Source: Cyrtodaria siliqua (Eukaryota > Mollusca > Bivalvia > Adapedonta > Hiatellidae). From it: DNA of 64,000 bases. The stretch lies in assembly GCA_037043455.1 (NCBI GenBank), contig JAWPHD010001214.1, positions 62,001 through 126,000 of the forward strand. The letters run 5' to 3'. Both the position numbers and the translations under genes were made by a program. Shown one piece after another: positions 1-13,251 of this stretch (its first letter is position 1; each line of letters starts with the position of its first letter). The notes beneath the pieces were generated by a model. It saw only the letters and a list, made by a program, of their open reading frames with translations. It was not told where the DNA came from and made no database searches.

Positions 1-212
1 AATGAATATGAATTGGGGCTTAGGTCCTACCCCTCTGCATGTGACGGTGTGTTTGCAGTGGTTGTATTCTACCCTGGCAACCACAAGCGTTCTAAATGTT
101 TGTATCAACAGCAGTAGGACTTTATTGTAACATGCAAAATCATTTATTTATTTATCTGTATATTTTCTTTTATGTCACTATAGTACCAACAATAACGTGC
201 CTTGGTAATAGG

Positions 213-1345
213 ATAATAACAAAAGGTCATTGACCTTGAAGCTCTACTGATAGGTTTTTGAAAGCTAGATCAGCATTCCTGTGAAGTTTCACGAAAAATC
301 TGTCGTGTAGTTTCAGAGTAGTCGCTACAAGTTTTTACTATATAACTCTATGTAAACAAAGATTTTACTATATAACTCTGTGTAAACAAAGATGGCCACG
401 GTAGCCATGTTACGTTGAATCAAAATGATTCTCGATAATGACCAACCTCATGTCATGATGATAGAAAAAGTCCCATATCAATATCACTTATAGTTTTCAG
501 GAAGTAGTCGCTACAAATTTGTTTTGTCTTTTTAATCTATTTTTAGCCGTGATGGCCATCTTGTATTTCCGACAAAGTTTTTATTATATAACTCAATGTA
601 AATAAAGAGCGGCCATGTTTAATGTCGAATCAAAATAATTTTCGACAAGGATCAACATCATGTCATGCTGATCATTTTAGAAGAAGTCCCATATCAATAT
701 TGTTTAAAGTTTTCAAAAAGTAGTCGCTACAAATTTTAAAAATCTATTTTTAGCTGTGGTGGCCATCTTGAATTTCCACCCGGCTTGAAATTTTGCTAGA
801 ATCAATTAGACATCAAGAACAACATTCCTGTGAAGTTTCATGAAAATCCATGAAGTAGTTTCCGAGGAGCAGTCTCTATACCTTTCTGCTATATAACTAC
901 GTAAACAAAGATGGTCGCTGACAGCCATGTTAAACGTCGAATCAAAACGATTTTCGACAAGGACCAACATCATGTCATGCTGATAATTTAAGAAAAAGTC
1001 CCATATCAATATCACTTACAGTTTTCAAGAAGTAGTCGCTACAATGTTGTTTTTTAAAAATCTATTTTTAGCTTTGGTGGCCACCTTGGATTTCTGGTCA
1101 ATCTGAAATTTTGTTAGGATCAACTAGACATCATGGGCAACATTGCTGTAAAGATTCATGAATATCCATCCAATAGTTTCAGGAGTAGTCGCTACAAAAA
1201 AAAAGTTTACGGACGGAGAGTTGAATTGAATTCTGTTTTTAGGCGCACCAACACATGGACGGACAAAAGGACAGACGGACAGATACCGCACCACGGCATA
1301 AGCTCTACTGATCTTTGATCAGTAGAGAAAGATCAGCAGAGCTAA
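213..1345 (-). repeat. Family-A repeat block, reverse
   Basis: Reading left to right it starts with the reversed tail (AACAAAAGGTCATTGACCTT), runs through reversed units (AGTAGTCGCTACAA, AAAGTCCCATATCAATATCA) and ends with the reversed head (CACGGCATAAGCTCTACTGA). Confidence 0.85.
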
Positions 1346-2122
1346 TAAAACTAAAAAATTCTTTAGCGCTGTCAATCACATGAACTAGAACTTTGATGTT
1401 GTCCGAAAAGTAGGTCAAGGTCATTCATACCGACCAACTTTTGTTTGGAACATACTGCTGTACATATTGTTGCATAAAGATGTAAACATGTGTAAAGTTT
1501 GAAAGTTTTACAGTTTCTACTGTCTGAGAAATGGACTTAATGAAAAACATGAATGTAAAACCTTTTAACTAACCTTTCAAGTACGTACGTACAAATGGAC
1601 AAGGATAACACTATATGCCTGCTTCATTTCGTGACGGGGTATAAAAATGCAACCGTCAGTGGAATAGATATTTTCTATTTAGACTCATGAGATATGTGTG
1701 CAGTAGCTTTGTTTTTATGGTGTTTTACGTCATTTTCAACACATGTAAGGTTATAAGCACCGCCTCTTTGGAAAATTAAGTTTATTTTCGTAATTAAATG
1801 CTCTTTTTTTCCAACAGAAAGAATCAAGTTAATGCTTTGAAATTATGACCAGGGAAATGTATTTGTTTTAGTTCATCTTGTTTCCATGGAAATACAATAA
1901 ATATAGATAGGTATGGTATATAAATTAGAGTTGGCACAACTAGAACTATCACTGAATGTGATGAATACCACCGCTTTTTCATTCTAAGTCCAACAAAGGG
2001 CCATAATTCTGTAATAAATTAGACAATCAACCATGGGTGATGTAGAGGGACATAAGATCATCAGTTGTTATGAGTATATGAAGTCTGGGAATAACCCAAA
2101 GAAAACTGTTTGAAAATGATAG
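1346..2122. other. Intergenic, nothing recognised
   Basis: AT-rich sequence without a supported gene. Confidence 0.6.
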
Positions 2123-3090
2123 TAACAAGAGACCCAAGAGGGCCTGTGGACGCTCTACTTGCTAACACGGCTCTTATAACATCAATGAAGCGATTGACTG
2201 CCATTTACGTTTTTTTTGAAAGTTTCGGGCAAAAAACAGCTTTTTAACTAAATCAAGGGCCATAACTAAAGAATCTGGTAAAGATCAGATGAATAATGAA
2301 GGCCCCACCGTATTAACGAGGCAAAATATAGCATTTTTAACTAAATCAAGAGCCGTAACTCCTCTGTAACTGGTCCGACTGGTCCAACATAGAGCTAAAA
2401 AAAAAAGAAAAAAAAAAAAAAAAAAAAAGTAAAAAAAACAAGATCAAAAACAAGAGGTCATGATCAACATCATGTCATGCTGATCATTTTAGAAAAAGTC
2501 CCATATCAATATCACTTCTAGTTTTCAAGAAGTAGTCCCTACAAACTTATTTTTTAAAAATCTATTTTTAGCTGTGGCAGCCATCTTGAATTTCTGGCCG
2601 ATCTGAAATTTTGCTAGGATCAATTACACATCAAGAGCAACATTCCTGTAAAGTTTCATGAATATCCATCCAGTAGTTTCAGAGGAGTAGTCGCTACAAG
2701 TTTTTACTATATAACTCTATGTAAACAAAGATGGCCACTGGCAGCCATGTTTAACGTTGAATCAAAACGATTTTTGACAAGGATCAACACCATGTCATGC
2801 TGATCATTTTAAAAAAAGTCCCATATCAATATCACTTATAGTTTTCAAGAAGTAGTCGCTACAAACTTGTATTTTAAAACTCTTTTTTTAGCTTTGGCGG
2901 CCATCTTGGATTTCACATCAACATGAATTTTTGCTAGGATCAACTAGACATTATGGGCAACTTTTCTGTAAAGTTTCATGAATATCCATCCAGTAGTTTC
3001 AAAGGAGTTCTCGCTACAAATAAAAGTTAACAGACGGACGGACGGACGACGGACACCGCACCACGGCATAAGCTCTGTAGAGCTAAAAAA
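2123..3090. repeat. Short family-B fragment (2123-2445, plus) followed by family-A block (2449-3090, minus)
   Basis: AACAAGAGACCCAAGAGGGC opens the family-B part, which ends in an A-run at about 2397-2440. CAAGAGGTCATGATCAACAT opens the reversed family-A part, which ends with GACGGACGGACGGACG-type sequence and CACGGCATAAGCTCTGTAG. Confidence 0.8.
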
Positions 3091-6000
3091 CATAATAGAA
3101 AGTTCCTTACATCAATCTGATTTTAATGGTGTTTTACGTCATTTTTAACAAATGTTAGGATGATTTTTTTTTGTGGTAGAGGCTGATCACCCCATTTGTC
3201 CTACATCAAAATGCAGCACAAAACTGACCTAAGTTGATATGGAACCAAGTTTCATGACAGTACCTTGAATTATTTTCGAGTTACGCTCTGGAAACTAAAA
3301 GTGTGACATAAGGATAGACCTATATACCCCCAAAACTTGGTTTTGTGGAGACATCATGAATAAGTTCATAAGACAAATTTATTTCAGAATCTCAGTCCAT
3401 TTATTGCCGTCTACCATGGAAATATGACATATATATGATACTTTCCAAAATCAAAATACAGCTATACATTAACAACTATCAGTAGTCATATAATTATAGG
3501 CAATTTGTTCTCACGTGACTTTAATAAACCAGGGAGTAAGTATACTTACTCACTTACTCCCTGAATAAACGCATTAAATTCATGTGAACTATTTCAGTTT
3601 TTGTATTAAGTCCATTATTCAGTTGACTGACAGCTCTAAAGTGGGTCATCTGTGTCACATGGACACATTTTCTAGTTTTATTTAAAACCATGTTAGCTCA
3701 CATAAACTTAATGTGTAATTTTACCACAGGCACACTGCACATTTTAATTGACTGTTATGGAAACATAGCACATTATTGTGAGTTGTTTGCAAAAGATTCT
3801 AAGAAAAAAGCTTCATACTGGTATATATACATCTTACTGTGAATATATAACATTACCACATAAAGAAAAAAGCGATAAACAAAAGAAACGGATGAATGCT
3901 CTTGTTTTTTTTAATCATAATGCTTGTGCATTTAATCAGAGAGGTCAATCAAATTCATTAATTTGATCTTTCATTCAAGTATGAAAACATTCAGGTAGTT
4001 TAAAGCTATTGAGAAGCTGCCCTTCAGGCTTCAAAAACATTTAACTACCGCAAATATTTGTCATAGCACAACTATCTGGAACGTAAATTATCACTGAAGG
4101 CGATTACTACCCCTGCAAATGCATAAATAAATGAGAAGTAATTACTACCCCTGCAAATGCATAAATAAATGAGAAGTAATTTTATTGTTAGTAATGTGCA
4201 ATGGTGACCCGACAGGAAACATTGCTGTATTTAATCCAGTACATGTTGACCATACAAAAAGTTGAATTTTCTGTCAAAATATTCAATTTCAAAGGGTTTC
4301 AATCATCAAAAAAATAAATCATTCTGACGACGATATGCACATCTCCAAAGTTTGTTAAAAATCCATCAAGGGGTTATGGAGAAATAACGTGGAAACATTT
4401 TTTGTGTGAAAATATCAAAGGGCCATAACTCCCATAAAAAATCATTGAACCTGAACGAGAAGGCGTTATGTGCATCTCCACTTCATACTGATGCTTCTCA
4501 CAAAGTTTGAGAAAATCCATCAAGGGGTTATTGAGAAATAGCGCAGACAAAAAATTTAACAGACTGCCCGACCAACTGACAGAGTGACTTACATATACCA
4601 ACTCAAACTTTGTTTGCAGGGGTATAATGAAAGACCAATTGAATTCACAGCTGCCTGGCTTATATTTTCTGGACAGCCCTCATACAATAAACACAGATCA
4701 GCATTTCTTATTTATTAAAAATCTTTATAACATTTGTAGACTCAGGAACAGTACAAGAAGCCGCTGACATCAATATCTCCCGATACCTCCTGATCATTTA
4801 TATGACGACAGAAAGAGATATAAAGAAGTAACTTTATGAGGCTTCTAAAGCATGAACCAATTTTCATAAGACAATCTTGATTAGTATTTAAATCATGCTC
4901 TGCAAATTGAAATCTTGTTTCCATGGAAACACAAACTATTATTAACTTTACAGCAACAGACACACTTAAGCCATTTATTAAATACAATCTTGTTCGGCGA
5001 AAATGTCAAAAATATTGATTTTGAAAGTGCTATTACTAACAAGAGCGCCAAATGGCCCTGAATCGCTCACCTAATAACTTGTGCCACTGTAGTCACTTAA
5101 AACAGTAACAGAAGAGGAGATTTTTCTATACAACTCTGTACTTCGACCCCAGGAGCAGGGCCAAATTTAACCTCAGAGTCAATAGTTGGAACACATTTGG
5201 TAGGGTCCCATAAGCTAATACTGTATGAAATATACTAATACTCTGTATGTATAACAAATTTAAAGTTACAATGTCAAAGGGCCAAAACTCCGTAAAAAAT
5301 CACTGAATTGGAACACAAAGGTGACATGCATAACTAGACATCATACCCGTGCTTCCTACCAAGTTTCGTCAAAATCAAACAAACAGTTTAGGAGAAGTGA
5401 GACGTTTGCGAGACGGACACAGAAAAACAATATATCTCCTCCAGTGGCTGATTGGAACTACGGAACTCCTGCTAGTCAGCTGGGCGAACATATTCCCTGA
5501 CCGGTTGCATGGGGAGGCATAATTAGCTTAATATGCTACATGCAAAATTCTAGATCTGTATAGCTCATGTAGTTTCAGAAAAGATTTTCCTATATAACTC
5601 TATGTAAAACTGTTACCCCGAGGTGGGGCCAAATTTGACCCAAATGGCATGATTTGAACCAACTTAGTAGAGATAAGCTTATGCTATATGCAATATATCA
5701 GAGCTCTATGCCTTGTTGTTTCAGAGAAGAATTTTCAAGTTTTACTCTTTGGTCAAAATCGGCTAAGCAGTATCTTGGAAGGAGTTGTTGAAATCAAAAG
5801 TTAACGAAGGACCGATGATGGACGAAGAGGGATCCACAGCTTTGGACTCAGGCAAAGGCACCACCACAAGATCACTAGGTTGATATGTATACCAAGTTTC
5901 ATGAAGATGTTTTGAGTGGTATTGGAGGTATGGTCCGGAAACAAAAAGTGTGACTGACTTATTTGGCAGACCCCATGTGTTATATACACTCTGAAAACTT

Positions 6001-7039
6001 TGTTTAGTGGGGCACACTGATGAATATTAACCATAAAGTATTTTTTGACAATAATTGCATAAGGAAGACATTTTAAATAAATGCTGCTTACCACAGAGAT
6101 AGATTTATGCATATATACATGTCACATTTCATAAATTACATTGCAAATCAGTATGTAACAATCAATTAAAAGCAAGCACATTTATAAAACATTGTAAACA
6201 TACCGGAAAAAGCTTTAGAGAATTATCATAGCAGACTTAAAGTAACTGAATTACAAACAGTTTAGACTAATTTATAATTCAAGTCTAGTAAGTAGTTCAA
6301 AACACGTTTTTTTAAAAAGCTCTGGTTAATAACTTCATAAATTAAAATTTAGACATGATATACACAAACAATAGCCCATCAATTTACATGTATACAACTT
6401 ATTACAATTGGGTCCTTTACATAATGTTCATATGTGCAATTATTCGCATACCCATAAACTTCATGAGGTCTTTTTTAACAATTAATGCTTTCAAAAGTGA
6501 AGCAAAAACAGCAGGAGTTGCATGCACAGAATATAACAATCCATATTTAGGGTAATTATATATTGCTTGGTGTTGAGGACTAAAATGCATTCAAGACTGA
6601 AAGAGTATTGTTCGCAAGTACCGTATATGAACAGAAATGCGTAGGAGACACAAATCAGTATCGAGTCTTAATTTCTGCACAGATAACTAGGACTATTGAA
6701 CGGGGAACCAGTCAATATAACAATTTATCACATAACTTAAGGTGTGGGAAAGGAATTACACCATTCTATATTTTCGATATACCACTAGTTGTATAAGTAT
6801 GCAAATGAGCCTAGTACTCTCTGTCAAAAAAAAATCGATAATGACTATGATCCAATTCCCACGGTTTATGTCGGTTTCGTGTGTTAAAGCGACAGGCAAA
6901 ATGCAATAAAAGTCGATATGTGAGTTATGTGATAAATAAAATCTAACATTCATTCTCATTCATTACTGAATTTATAATGCTCGGCATTATATCATTTTGC
7001 CAACTAGTTTAATAAATTCAAAAATGAATGAGTACTCAA
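3091..7039. other. Intergenic stretch with degenerate repeats, no gene recognised
   Basis: It contains a 41-bp tandem duplication at about 4105-4180 (TACTACCCCTGCAAATGCAT), reversed and forward pieces of 'GGGCCATAACTCC' repeats at about 4380-4620 and 5040-5410, and weaker similar pieces to about 6010. No ORF here looks like a protein gene. Confidence 0.6.
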
Positions 7040-7420
7040 TTTTTTACACTTCTGTGGGTGAAATATTGGGATTTCTCAGTGAAAGAATATTCATAATCGC
7101 TAAATATTAATAGCTAACTCCAAACACAAAAATAACTAACTGTGACGTTGAGTTATTACGTCAATAAAGTATTGCTGACATCGACGTCATAGCTCGATAA
7201 CTTTCAATAAAGCGAATAATTTAGGTTAAAATTATACATAAACTGATATAAATGTAATAAATAGATTATTTAACTGCTGGGTTTGATTATAGGGAAATTC
7301 TTCACTCGATGGTAGTCATGTTCTGTTTTTCACTCTCGCATAAGCTCGTTCGTTAAAAGAACACGTCTCCCATCTCGTGAAGGATTTCCCTATAATCGAT
7401 CCAAGCAGTTAAATAATCTC
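7040..7420 (-). mobile_element. Palindrome-ended element, family 1, copy 1
   Basis: A body of about 220 bp (GGGATTTCTCAGTGAAAGAA, CATCGACGTCATAG, TTTAGGTTAAAATTATAC) is followed by a 158-bp palindrome (7263-7420) with arms AGATTATTTAACTGCTGG and GATTATAGGGAAATTCTTCA. The unit reappears reversed at 49712-50062. Confidence 0.75.
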
Positions 7421-8338
7421 TATGTCATAGAATAGAGTTGAGTTGAATTGGGATGTATGCTGCACCAACACAAAAAGGGTTATATGGCGCCAACAGAAAT
7501 GAACATTCCAGGTCCAACCTCTATTTACAAATAAAAATATACATAATAGGGGTAGAACCTCACTTACACAACACTACAGAGTTACAGCAAAGTATGTTGT
7601 AAACACAGGGATGATGAAGAACTTCAATGAATATAACCAAAAATGAACATGCATTCAGGGGGATTTAATCCGTTTGCCTGGATATTAAGCAGCACCCTAT
7701 TTTTCCCGAGCAACCACATAGGGTCCAAACTGAATGCAAATTAAACCCAATGCATATGTGATTGATTATGTTACAGTATAAAATGAGAGTAAATACATGT
7801 AATAAAGGGATCACCGTAATATAAATGTTCTTGTATGTATGGCAAATATTGCACTGGTTCCTTCAAGAAATGAATTTCCAAAGAAAATGTCAATGTTTAA
7901 GAAGCAGCATATATTCTGTAAATAATTAATTTTAAAATTCTAGTTGAAGAATACATCTTAAATAACGATTTCCACCTAAGACTCATCCCAACGTGGTAAT
8001 TTGTTATAATGGAATGTGTCCTGAATTTTTGCCAAACCCTTACAGGGAAAGACAATTTGTTTCTGATTTACTCATCCTATGTAATATTTGATCAAATTGA
8101 TCAATTGTTAAGCAATTTATCTGAATTTCTACTCGTCCTGCATCAATGAGCACTCGTCATGGCGGGTGAAATTTTCGTGCTCTGCCTTTAACAATGCTGG
8201 ATGAAAATATGTGATTCAAGAATAAATTATTGCAATTTCTAAAAGGTGAATGCTAACAATGACACAAGAAAGACAAAGCAATCACAATGTGTCAGCCATG
8301 CTACACCGGTGACACAAAAGCCGTGAACCGATAGTTGA
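7421..8338. other. Downstream of KIFBP; probable 3' UTR and flank
   Basis: No gene was recognised. The part nearest 8338 must include the KIFBP 3' UTR on the minus strand; no canonical polyadenylation signal was picked with confidence. Confidence 0.5.
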
Positions 8339-10017
8339 CTACATCTCTGACTCTCTGCGTATTTTTTCCATTTTACCAGGAAGAAGTAGAACCATCTCCT
8401 TACAGATACCCAACTCTGCGGACACCAGTGATACTGCGGAAGGATTTCTCTTGCAATAATCGACAATAAACTGGTAACAGTCCTTGCTCTTTTTAATGTT
8501 CATCAATCGTGCTTGTACCTCCCCTGGGATATACTTTGAATGCAGTCGCCCCAGGCAGAACATTGCAATCAGACCTGGTCGAACATCGTTGTTCGGGAAC
8601 TCGTCCGGGTAAACAGGCTTTCCTCCTTTCAGAGAGTTCAGATATTCTTGATAGTATTTTATACTCTCCTTCACAAGAGAGTTGATTTTCTTCACATTGT
8701 GTGGTGTCGGCCTTGCATCTCTGGAACTCTCAAGTATTGCTAGTTTCAGATCCATCATTACACTGTATGTGTCGGCGATCTCAAACATAAGCTGTCGACA
8801 GACTAGTAGATAGTGCTGTGGGTTCAGTTCGTTGAGAATCTCCGCCAACATATCTATTCGACGCTTGTGCATTTTACACTGCCTCTCCATGTCTAACTCA
8901 AAGAATGACAGGAATTTGAAGGACAGGCTATGATCCTGTACTATAGAGACATAGTCATTACAACTAAGTTCCAATTTGTAAAATTCTTTTGCATTCTCTA
9001 TCCATTTCTTGATAAGCAAGAAAATAACTCTTGCGTCATCAAAACTCTTAACTGGTTGATCAACAATTTTCTCTTCTTGGGATGTAACTTCTAAATTAAA
9101 TCTTTCCCCTCGTTTTTTCTTTTCTTCCAAATCATAACCATCTTGACCTGTACCAATCTTATTTTGATCTTCTTCAAGTGTTTCAGAATTTTCATTGTTT
9201 TCTGCACTTGGTGTTGCAGAATTTTCGTTCTTTTCTGCACTTGGTGTCTTGGAACTTTCACTCTTGTCTTCACTTTGTGCCGCAGAGTTTTCATCTAATT
9301 TTTGGGCACCGTCTTCACTGGGGTTTTCTGTTGCTTCTACTAAAAGGCATTCTTTGGAATATTCTAAAAGTCCCAATCCATATTTTACCCAACACCGCTG
9401 TATGTCTGCTCTAGCTTGATTGATCTTCTCCTTCTGATCCTCGGAACAATTCTCTATGCCAGCTGCCGCTTGCTCAAATATAACTTCCGAACTGGCTAGA
9501 CAATGGCGTGACATAGAGAAATCGCGCTCCGTCATGTAATACTGAGATAACGTAGCAGCGTGAAGGCTCCAGTCCAAGGGGTCGAAACCAGGCGAACCTA
9601 ATTGTCGCTGCAGTGTTTTGTGAACATACTGCGCAGATATTTCCTTCTCGTCCAGATTCTGGTAAACTTGTGCGAAATAAAACAAGGTGTGAGTGTAGCA
9701 ACTTTCCATTTGTGTGCTTCTTTCATATTCCAGCTTTTCCTTATCTTCTCTAGGTGGAGACAAAAATTCATCCACCATCCAAGGAGAGCCTCCAACGATA
9801 TTCTTAAAGTCAATGTACAGTTGTTCTGCATTTTTAAGGTATTCTAGAGCATCCTCAAACTTGCCTCTGCTAGTCCACAGTACTCCCACCTGGTTCAGCG
9901 CGTCTTGATAGATTCCCATCCCTCGTGGTGTCAGTTTGTCTTCTTCTATTTTTTCCATACATTTCTGAATGTTCTCTTCCCCAGCAGCCGTTTCATCTGT
10001 GCTGATATAATTAACTC
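8339..10017 (-). CDS. KIFBP: KIFBP coding exon 2 (last)
   Basis: The acceptor is TCTGTTTTCAG|GAGTTAAT on the minus strand. Starting here, not at the first internal ATG (9958), adds 19 codons (VNYISTDETAAGEENIQKC) that fit the family and restore the frame with exon 1. The exon runs without interruption for 559 codons to a TGA at 8341-8339. Within it, at about 9180-9300, a short coding repeat (SAEKNEN/SAENNEN) makes an imperfect tandem array of acidic peptide units, probably a disordered loop between helical blocks. Confidence 0.92.
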
Positions 10018-12953
10018 CTGAAAACAGAAACAGTCCAATAATAATAAATGTTTAGACACTCACATGTGCTTAATAATATATTCAGGCTCATTCATTTATA
10101 AAAGTGATAGAAAAAAGTTATAATAGATTAAGAATAGAATAGAATAAGTTTATTTTCCAATCATGGGCCATATATAGCACACAGCATATAATCACATAGT
10201 AAATAATACAATACAACATAGTTTAATATTTTAAGTCAACAAACAAAAGCTTGATTTTCATTAGAAAACATAAATATTAATAATACAATTAATATAATAA
10301 ACAATCTGAACAGTTTTACTAACAGTCAAACATTTATTTCATAATTATATCTTTCATACTGTTTACAGTACAACAAGATCAACAGAGGCATTTAAAAGCA
10401 TTTCATATTCAATACTTGTCACATTTTTGCTACTTTTCAGTGCTCTTTTTTTCTTCTTTCAATTGGGAATTTTGTTATCAAAATTAGGAAAAAAAAAGGT
10501 ATGTTTTGTCATTGGGAATATGACCCAATAACGGCTATAAAAACAGCCAATAAAAAGCCCTGAGTGCATATGTGAAAGTTTGAGTGTTTTGTTATCTGAA
10601 AGCATACGTTGCAAGTCTCTGGTTTATTACATCTCTCGTTATTAAAAGACAGATGGTACAATGACAAACATGACGCGCTTTGGAAAACCTGTCCGAGATT
10701 ACCCGAATTGGCCTACATAAGCTATGAAGGTAATGGATGCATTCAGGATTCACCCATTGGCGTTATCAATGGCCACCGATGGTAACATTTGGTAACAACA
10801 GTCTAAGCTTGCGTTAACCATTCGACAAATCGCCATAGGCGAAAAGTAACCCAAACTGGCGAATGAAATCGTAAGAAATAGGTACATAGAAAATTCGCCA
10901 AACATCGGCGGTCAGGTGAATCCAAATTTCCGACCGATTTTGTCTAAAAAACCTCGGAAAATCCCGAAATTCTAATATACGATGTCTTTGATTGTTTATA
11001 AGCCAATGTCCCGCTGGGTGTTGTTAGCTAATTATCGAGAATGAATTTGTGCCGATAACTAATTATTGCAGTGTGTATTGAAAACCGCTGTCAAATTGTT
11101 GCGTGTGCAATAGACGTCGCCCACTGTTCCGCCGCTCGCTGTCAATCAACTAGTTTGTGTCCCCGCGCTCAAGATTAACCATATATATAATTGTGTTATC
11201 GAGATGGGTAAAACATCAAATAACATGGCGCCCTCTTAAGGCCGAAATGGCTGATCAAAACAGAAAGTGCATGAAGTGTGACACTGTTTGTTTAAGACTT
11301 AATATTAAAGCCAGAGATGCTCTGTTTAAAGGCTGACAGTCTTTTTGAACTTTACGACCACTGGTTAAGTGTGGAGTGCCCACTAATTAGTTGTACACAC
11401 AGTAGTGTAAGGCCCAAAAAAAAATTAGGTGTGTTTCCTATTGCATGCTCTGAAAAAATAGGGTAGGTCTGTTGGTATTTTATTTTATTTTTTTATTTTT
11501 TGGAGCAAGATATTGTGAGATTCTACATGTATTTATCTCATAAAACCCATACAAGTTGATGATACAACTGAAAGTTTCTCTGTGATGACTGTCAGTTTAT
11601 CTCGATATATTGTGATGAAATACTTCAGAACAATTTTTTTTTAAATTTTTTTTTTCATAAAAAGTTGTAGGGTCGGCCCCTTAAAAATAGGGTCGGTCGG
11701 GCCACCGGAAACACAGGTATTTTTTTTATGGCCTAAACTGGAACAATGGCAAGTGTGAACGTGTTAGATTAGCTGTTTGTAAATTGTGACAATTTTATAT
11801 TTGATTGTACAATCAACATGAAACAATAGTCAATACAAAAGGCGCGATTACTCAAAATATTGGTATAATTTTAGAATGAAATGGCTTTTATTACTTATTC
11901 TATGCATGATTGTCGTGGTGTATGTAGCATTTCTGATTTTTTTCTCACAATGCAACGCGATCTTTCTAGCTGCTTTGGCACCCCCGTTAACAGGAAACAG
12001 CCAGAGACTGAGTCACAGACCCCAACAAAAAAGGCAACATGTATTCATTCTGTCCCTTTTAAAATTTCAGTCTTGACAATTTTTTTAAAAATTAAATTAC
12101 ATTAAATTATATACAATTTTTCAAATGTTCTGAATATTGTGCGACTCCACTTTTAATTATAAGCACTTAAGCAGAATGCAGTTGATATGGACGTACTGAT
12201 ACCCTATAGGTTAATATTAAAGCATACACTTTTAACTTAAGTTTGATGTGTACGCAAATGCGAGATTTTAGCACCTTCAATTAAAGTTCCAAAATAATTA
12301 TATCTCGGCTAAAGGCATTTTAACCTGAATAAAAATAATTTTTTAAGAGCTTTAGCAATTTGGCTAAAGGGTTTAAAATCCTAGCGTTAGCCTTGACAGT
12401 GATTTAAGAAGAATTACATCTCTGGTAACAGCATGGCCACAAATACTACTTCAGGTGTAGAGTCATGGGAAGATTGGTTACCAATGGTCTGTCTACCGGC
12501 AAACCAACGGCTTACGACGGTGACCGATGGTTACCAAGAGTGCTTTCGGTAACTGATGGGGGGAGAACCCTAAATGCACACATAATATTTTGTAATTATT
12601 ATTTATTTCCTTTGCATACAATGACGAGTTACACCGATAAATTAATATAATTTTGAGCTGACTGGAATGGCATCAAACAAATGTCAAAACTGAGTGGCAT
12701 GACGATTATCGATATATTTACCTAATCGCAACTCCAATGCTGCCCAAACAAAATTGAAGTCCTCATCTGTGTTCCGTTTATCGGCAAATTTCTTCAAAAC
12801 TTTCTTGACAGCTTTGTAATTTGCTCTTGCAAGGTATAGAGACTTGTATGGTTCATCTTCTGGATCGTCTTTAGAAAGTACTTCTGTGTACTTTTTCGCT
12901 TCAGCTAACTTTTCATAACCTTCACTTTGCAAAAAGTCTCTCCAGGTCGCCAT
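8339..12953 (-). CDS. KIFBP: KIFBP, kinesin family binding protein (complete, 2 coding exons)
   Basis: The coding sequence joins 12953-12722 to 10017-8339 and gives 636 codons, close to the roughly 620 of vertebrate KIFBP. Family knowledge: KIFBP is a cytosolic TPR-like helical protein that binds the motor domains of a subset of kinesins (KIF1A, KIF1B, KIF15 and others), blocks their microtubule binding, and affects axonal and mitochondrial transport. Seen here: an N-terminal EPYKS block, a junction peptide LGVNYISTDETAAGEEN that matches the family across the splice site, the FDPLDWSLHAATLSQYY helix block, the MERQCKMHKRRIDML block, and a C-terminal KDCYQFIVDYCKRNPSA segment. A low-complexity acidic Ser/Glu/Asn insert lies at about residues 307-372. 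The gene has only one intron in its coding part, fewer than in vertebrates. It starts 246 bp from the divergent RDH gene. Identification is firm; the 5' UTR and polyadenylation site were not determined. Confidence 0.93.
10018..12721 (-). other. KIFBP: KIFBP intron 1
   Basis: This GT-AG intron of 2.7 kb is AT-rich. It holds one MITE (11409-11735) and no other gene that I can support. The stretch at about 12470-12560, rich in GGTTACC/ACCGG palindromes, shows nothing coding. Confidence 0.75.
11409..11735. mobile_element. MITE with about 30-bp terminal inverted repeats, copy 1
   Basis: The left end AAGGCCC + A-run + AGGTGTGTTTCC is matched in reverse by GGAAACACAGGT + T-run + ATGGCCT at the right end. 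A second copy in the same orientation lies at 41168-41478, and the interiors match closely (GATATTGTGAGATTCTAC, ATACAAGTTGATGATACAA, AAATAGGGTCGGTCGGGCC). There is no ORF, so it is non-autonomous. A target duplication was not resolved. Confidence 0.75.
12722..12953 (-). CDS. KIFBP: KIFBP coding exon 1
   Basis: This exon encodes residues 1-77 plus the first base of codon 78. The ATG is at 12953-12951, followed by MATWRDFLQSEGYEKLAEAK. The exon closes at GATTAG|GTAAAT (minus strand), a good donor in phase 1. Read-through past the donor gives only 11 more codons that do not match the family, which supports the boundary. Confidence 0.9.
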
Positions 12954-13199
12954 TTTAATGCATGTTAGGTACGGGGTTAATTCAATTCCGAAAACAAAAC
13001 TATTGTAAATATATATAATAAAATATCAGAATGATAGAAAATAAATTAATGTGCTTTCCAGTTCTCCAGTTTTTCCAAGCCAGAAGCACTTTGTCCAAAA
13101 TACGTTTTTAATTTATTCGCTGCACAAGGACCAAAGGAAAGGGGAGTAACTTGGAAAGAAAGTTGGAAACAGTTTGCAATATTTGTTCGTTTGTTCAAC
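12954..13199. promoter_or_regulatory. Probable bidirectional promoter between KIFBP and RDH
   Basis: The two start codons are 246 bp apart on opposite strands, so both 5' UTRs and the core promoters must lie here unless there are non-coding first exons. No TATA box can be assigned confidently and the stretch is not GC-rich. This is an inference from gene geometry. Confidence 0.6.
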
Positions 13200-13251
13200 A
13201 TGTCAGAGTTTAGTGTATCAAAAGTATTGGTTGCTTGTGCAGTAACAACAG
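13200..13251 (+). CDS. RDH coding exon 1
   Basis: This exon encodes 17 residues ([17 protein letters not shown]) and the first base of Gly18, the membrane-associated N-terminus. It closes at ACAACAG|GTTGGT, a weak donor, but phase and sense both fit: joined to exon 2 it gives [16 protein letters not shown], like the family's N-terminus. It was too short to stand out as an ORF, and the nearby position of KIFBP supports it. Confidence 0.78.

Noticed and set aside
4374..6112. Several minus ORFs of 75-103 codons
   Set aside because: They lie in degenerate interspersed repeats ('GGGCCATAACTCC' type) and lack protein-like features.
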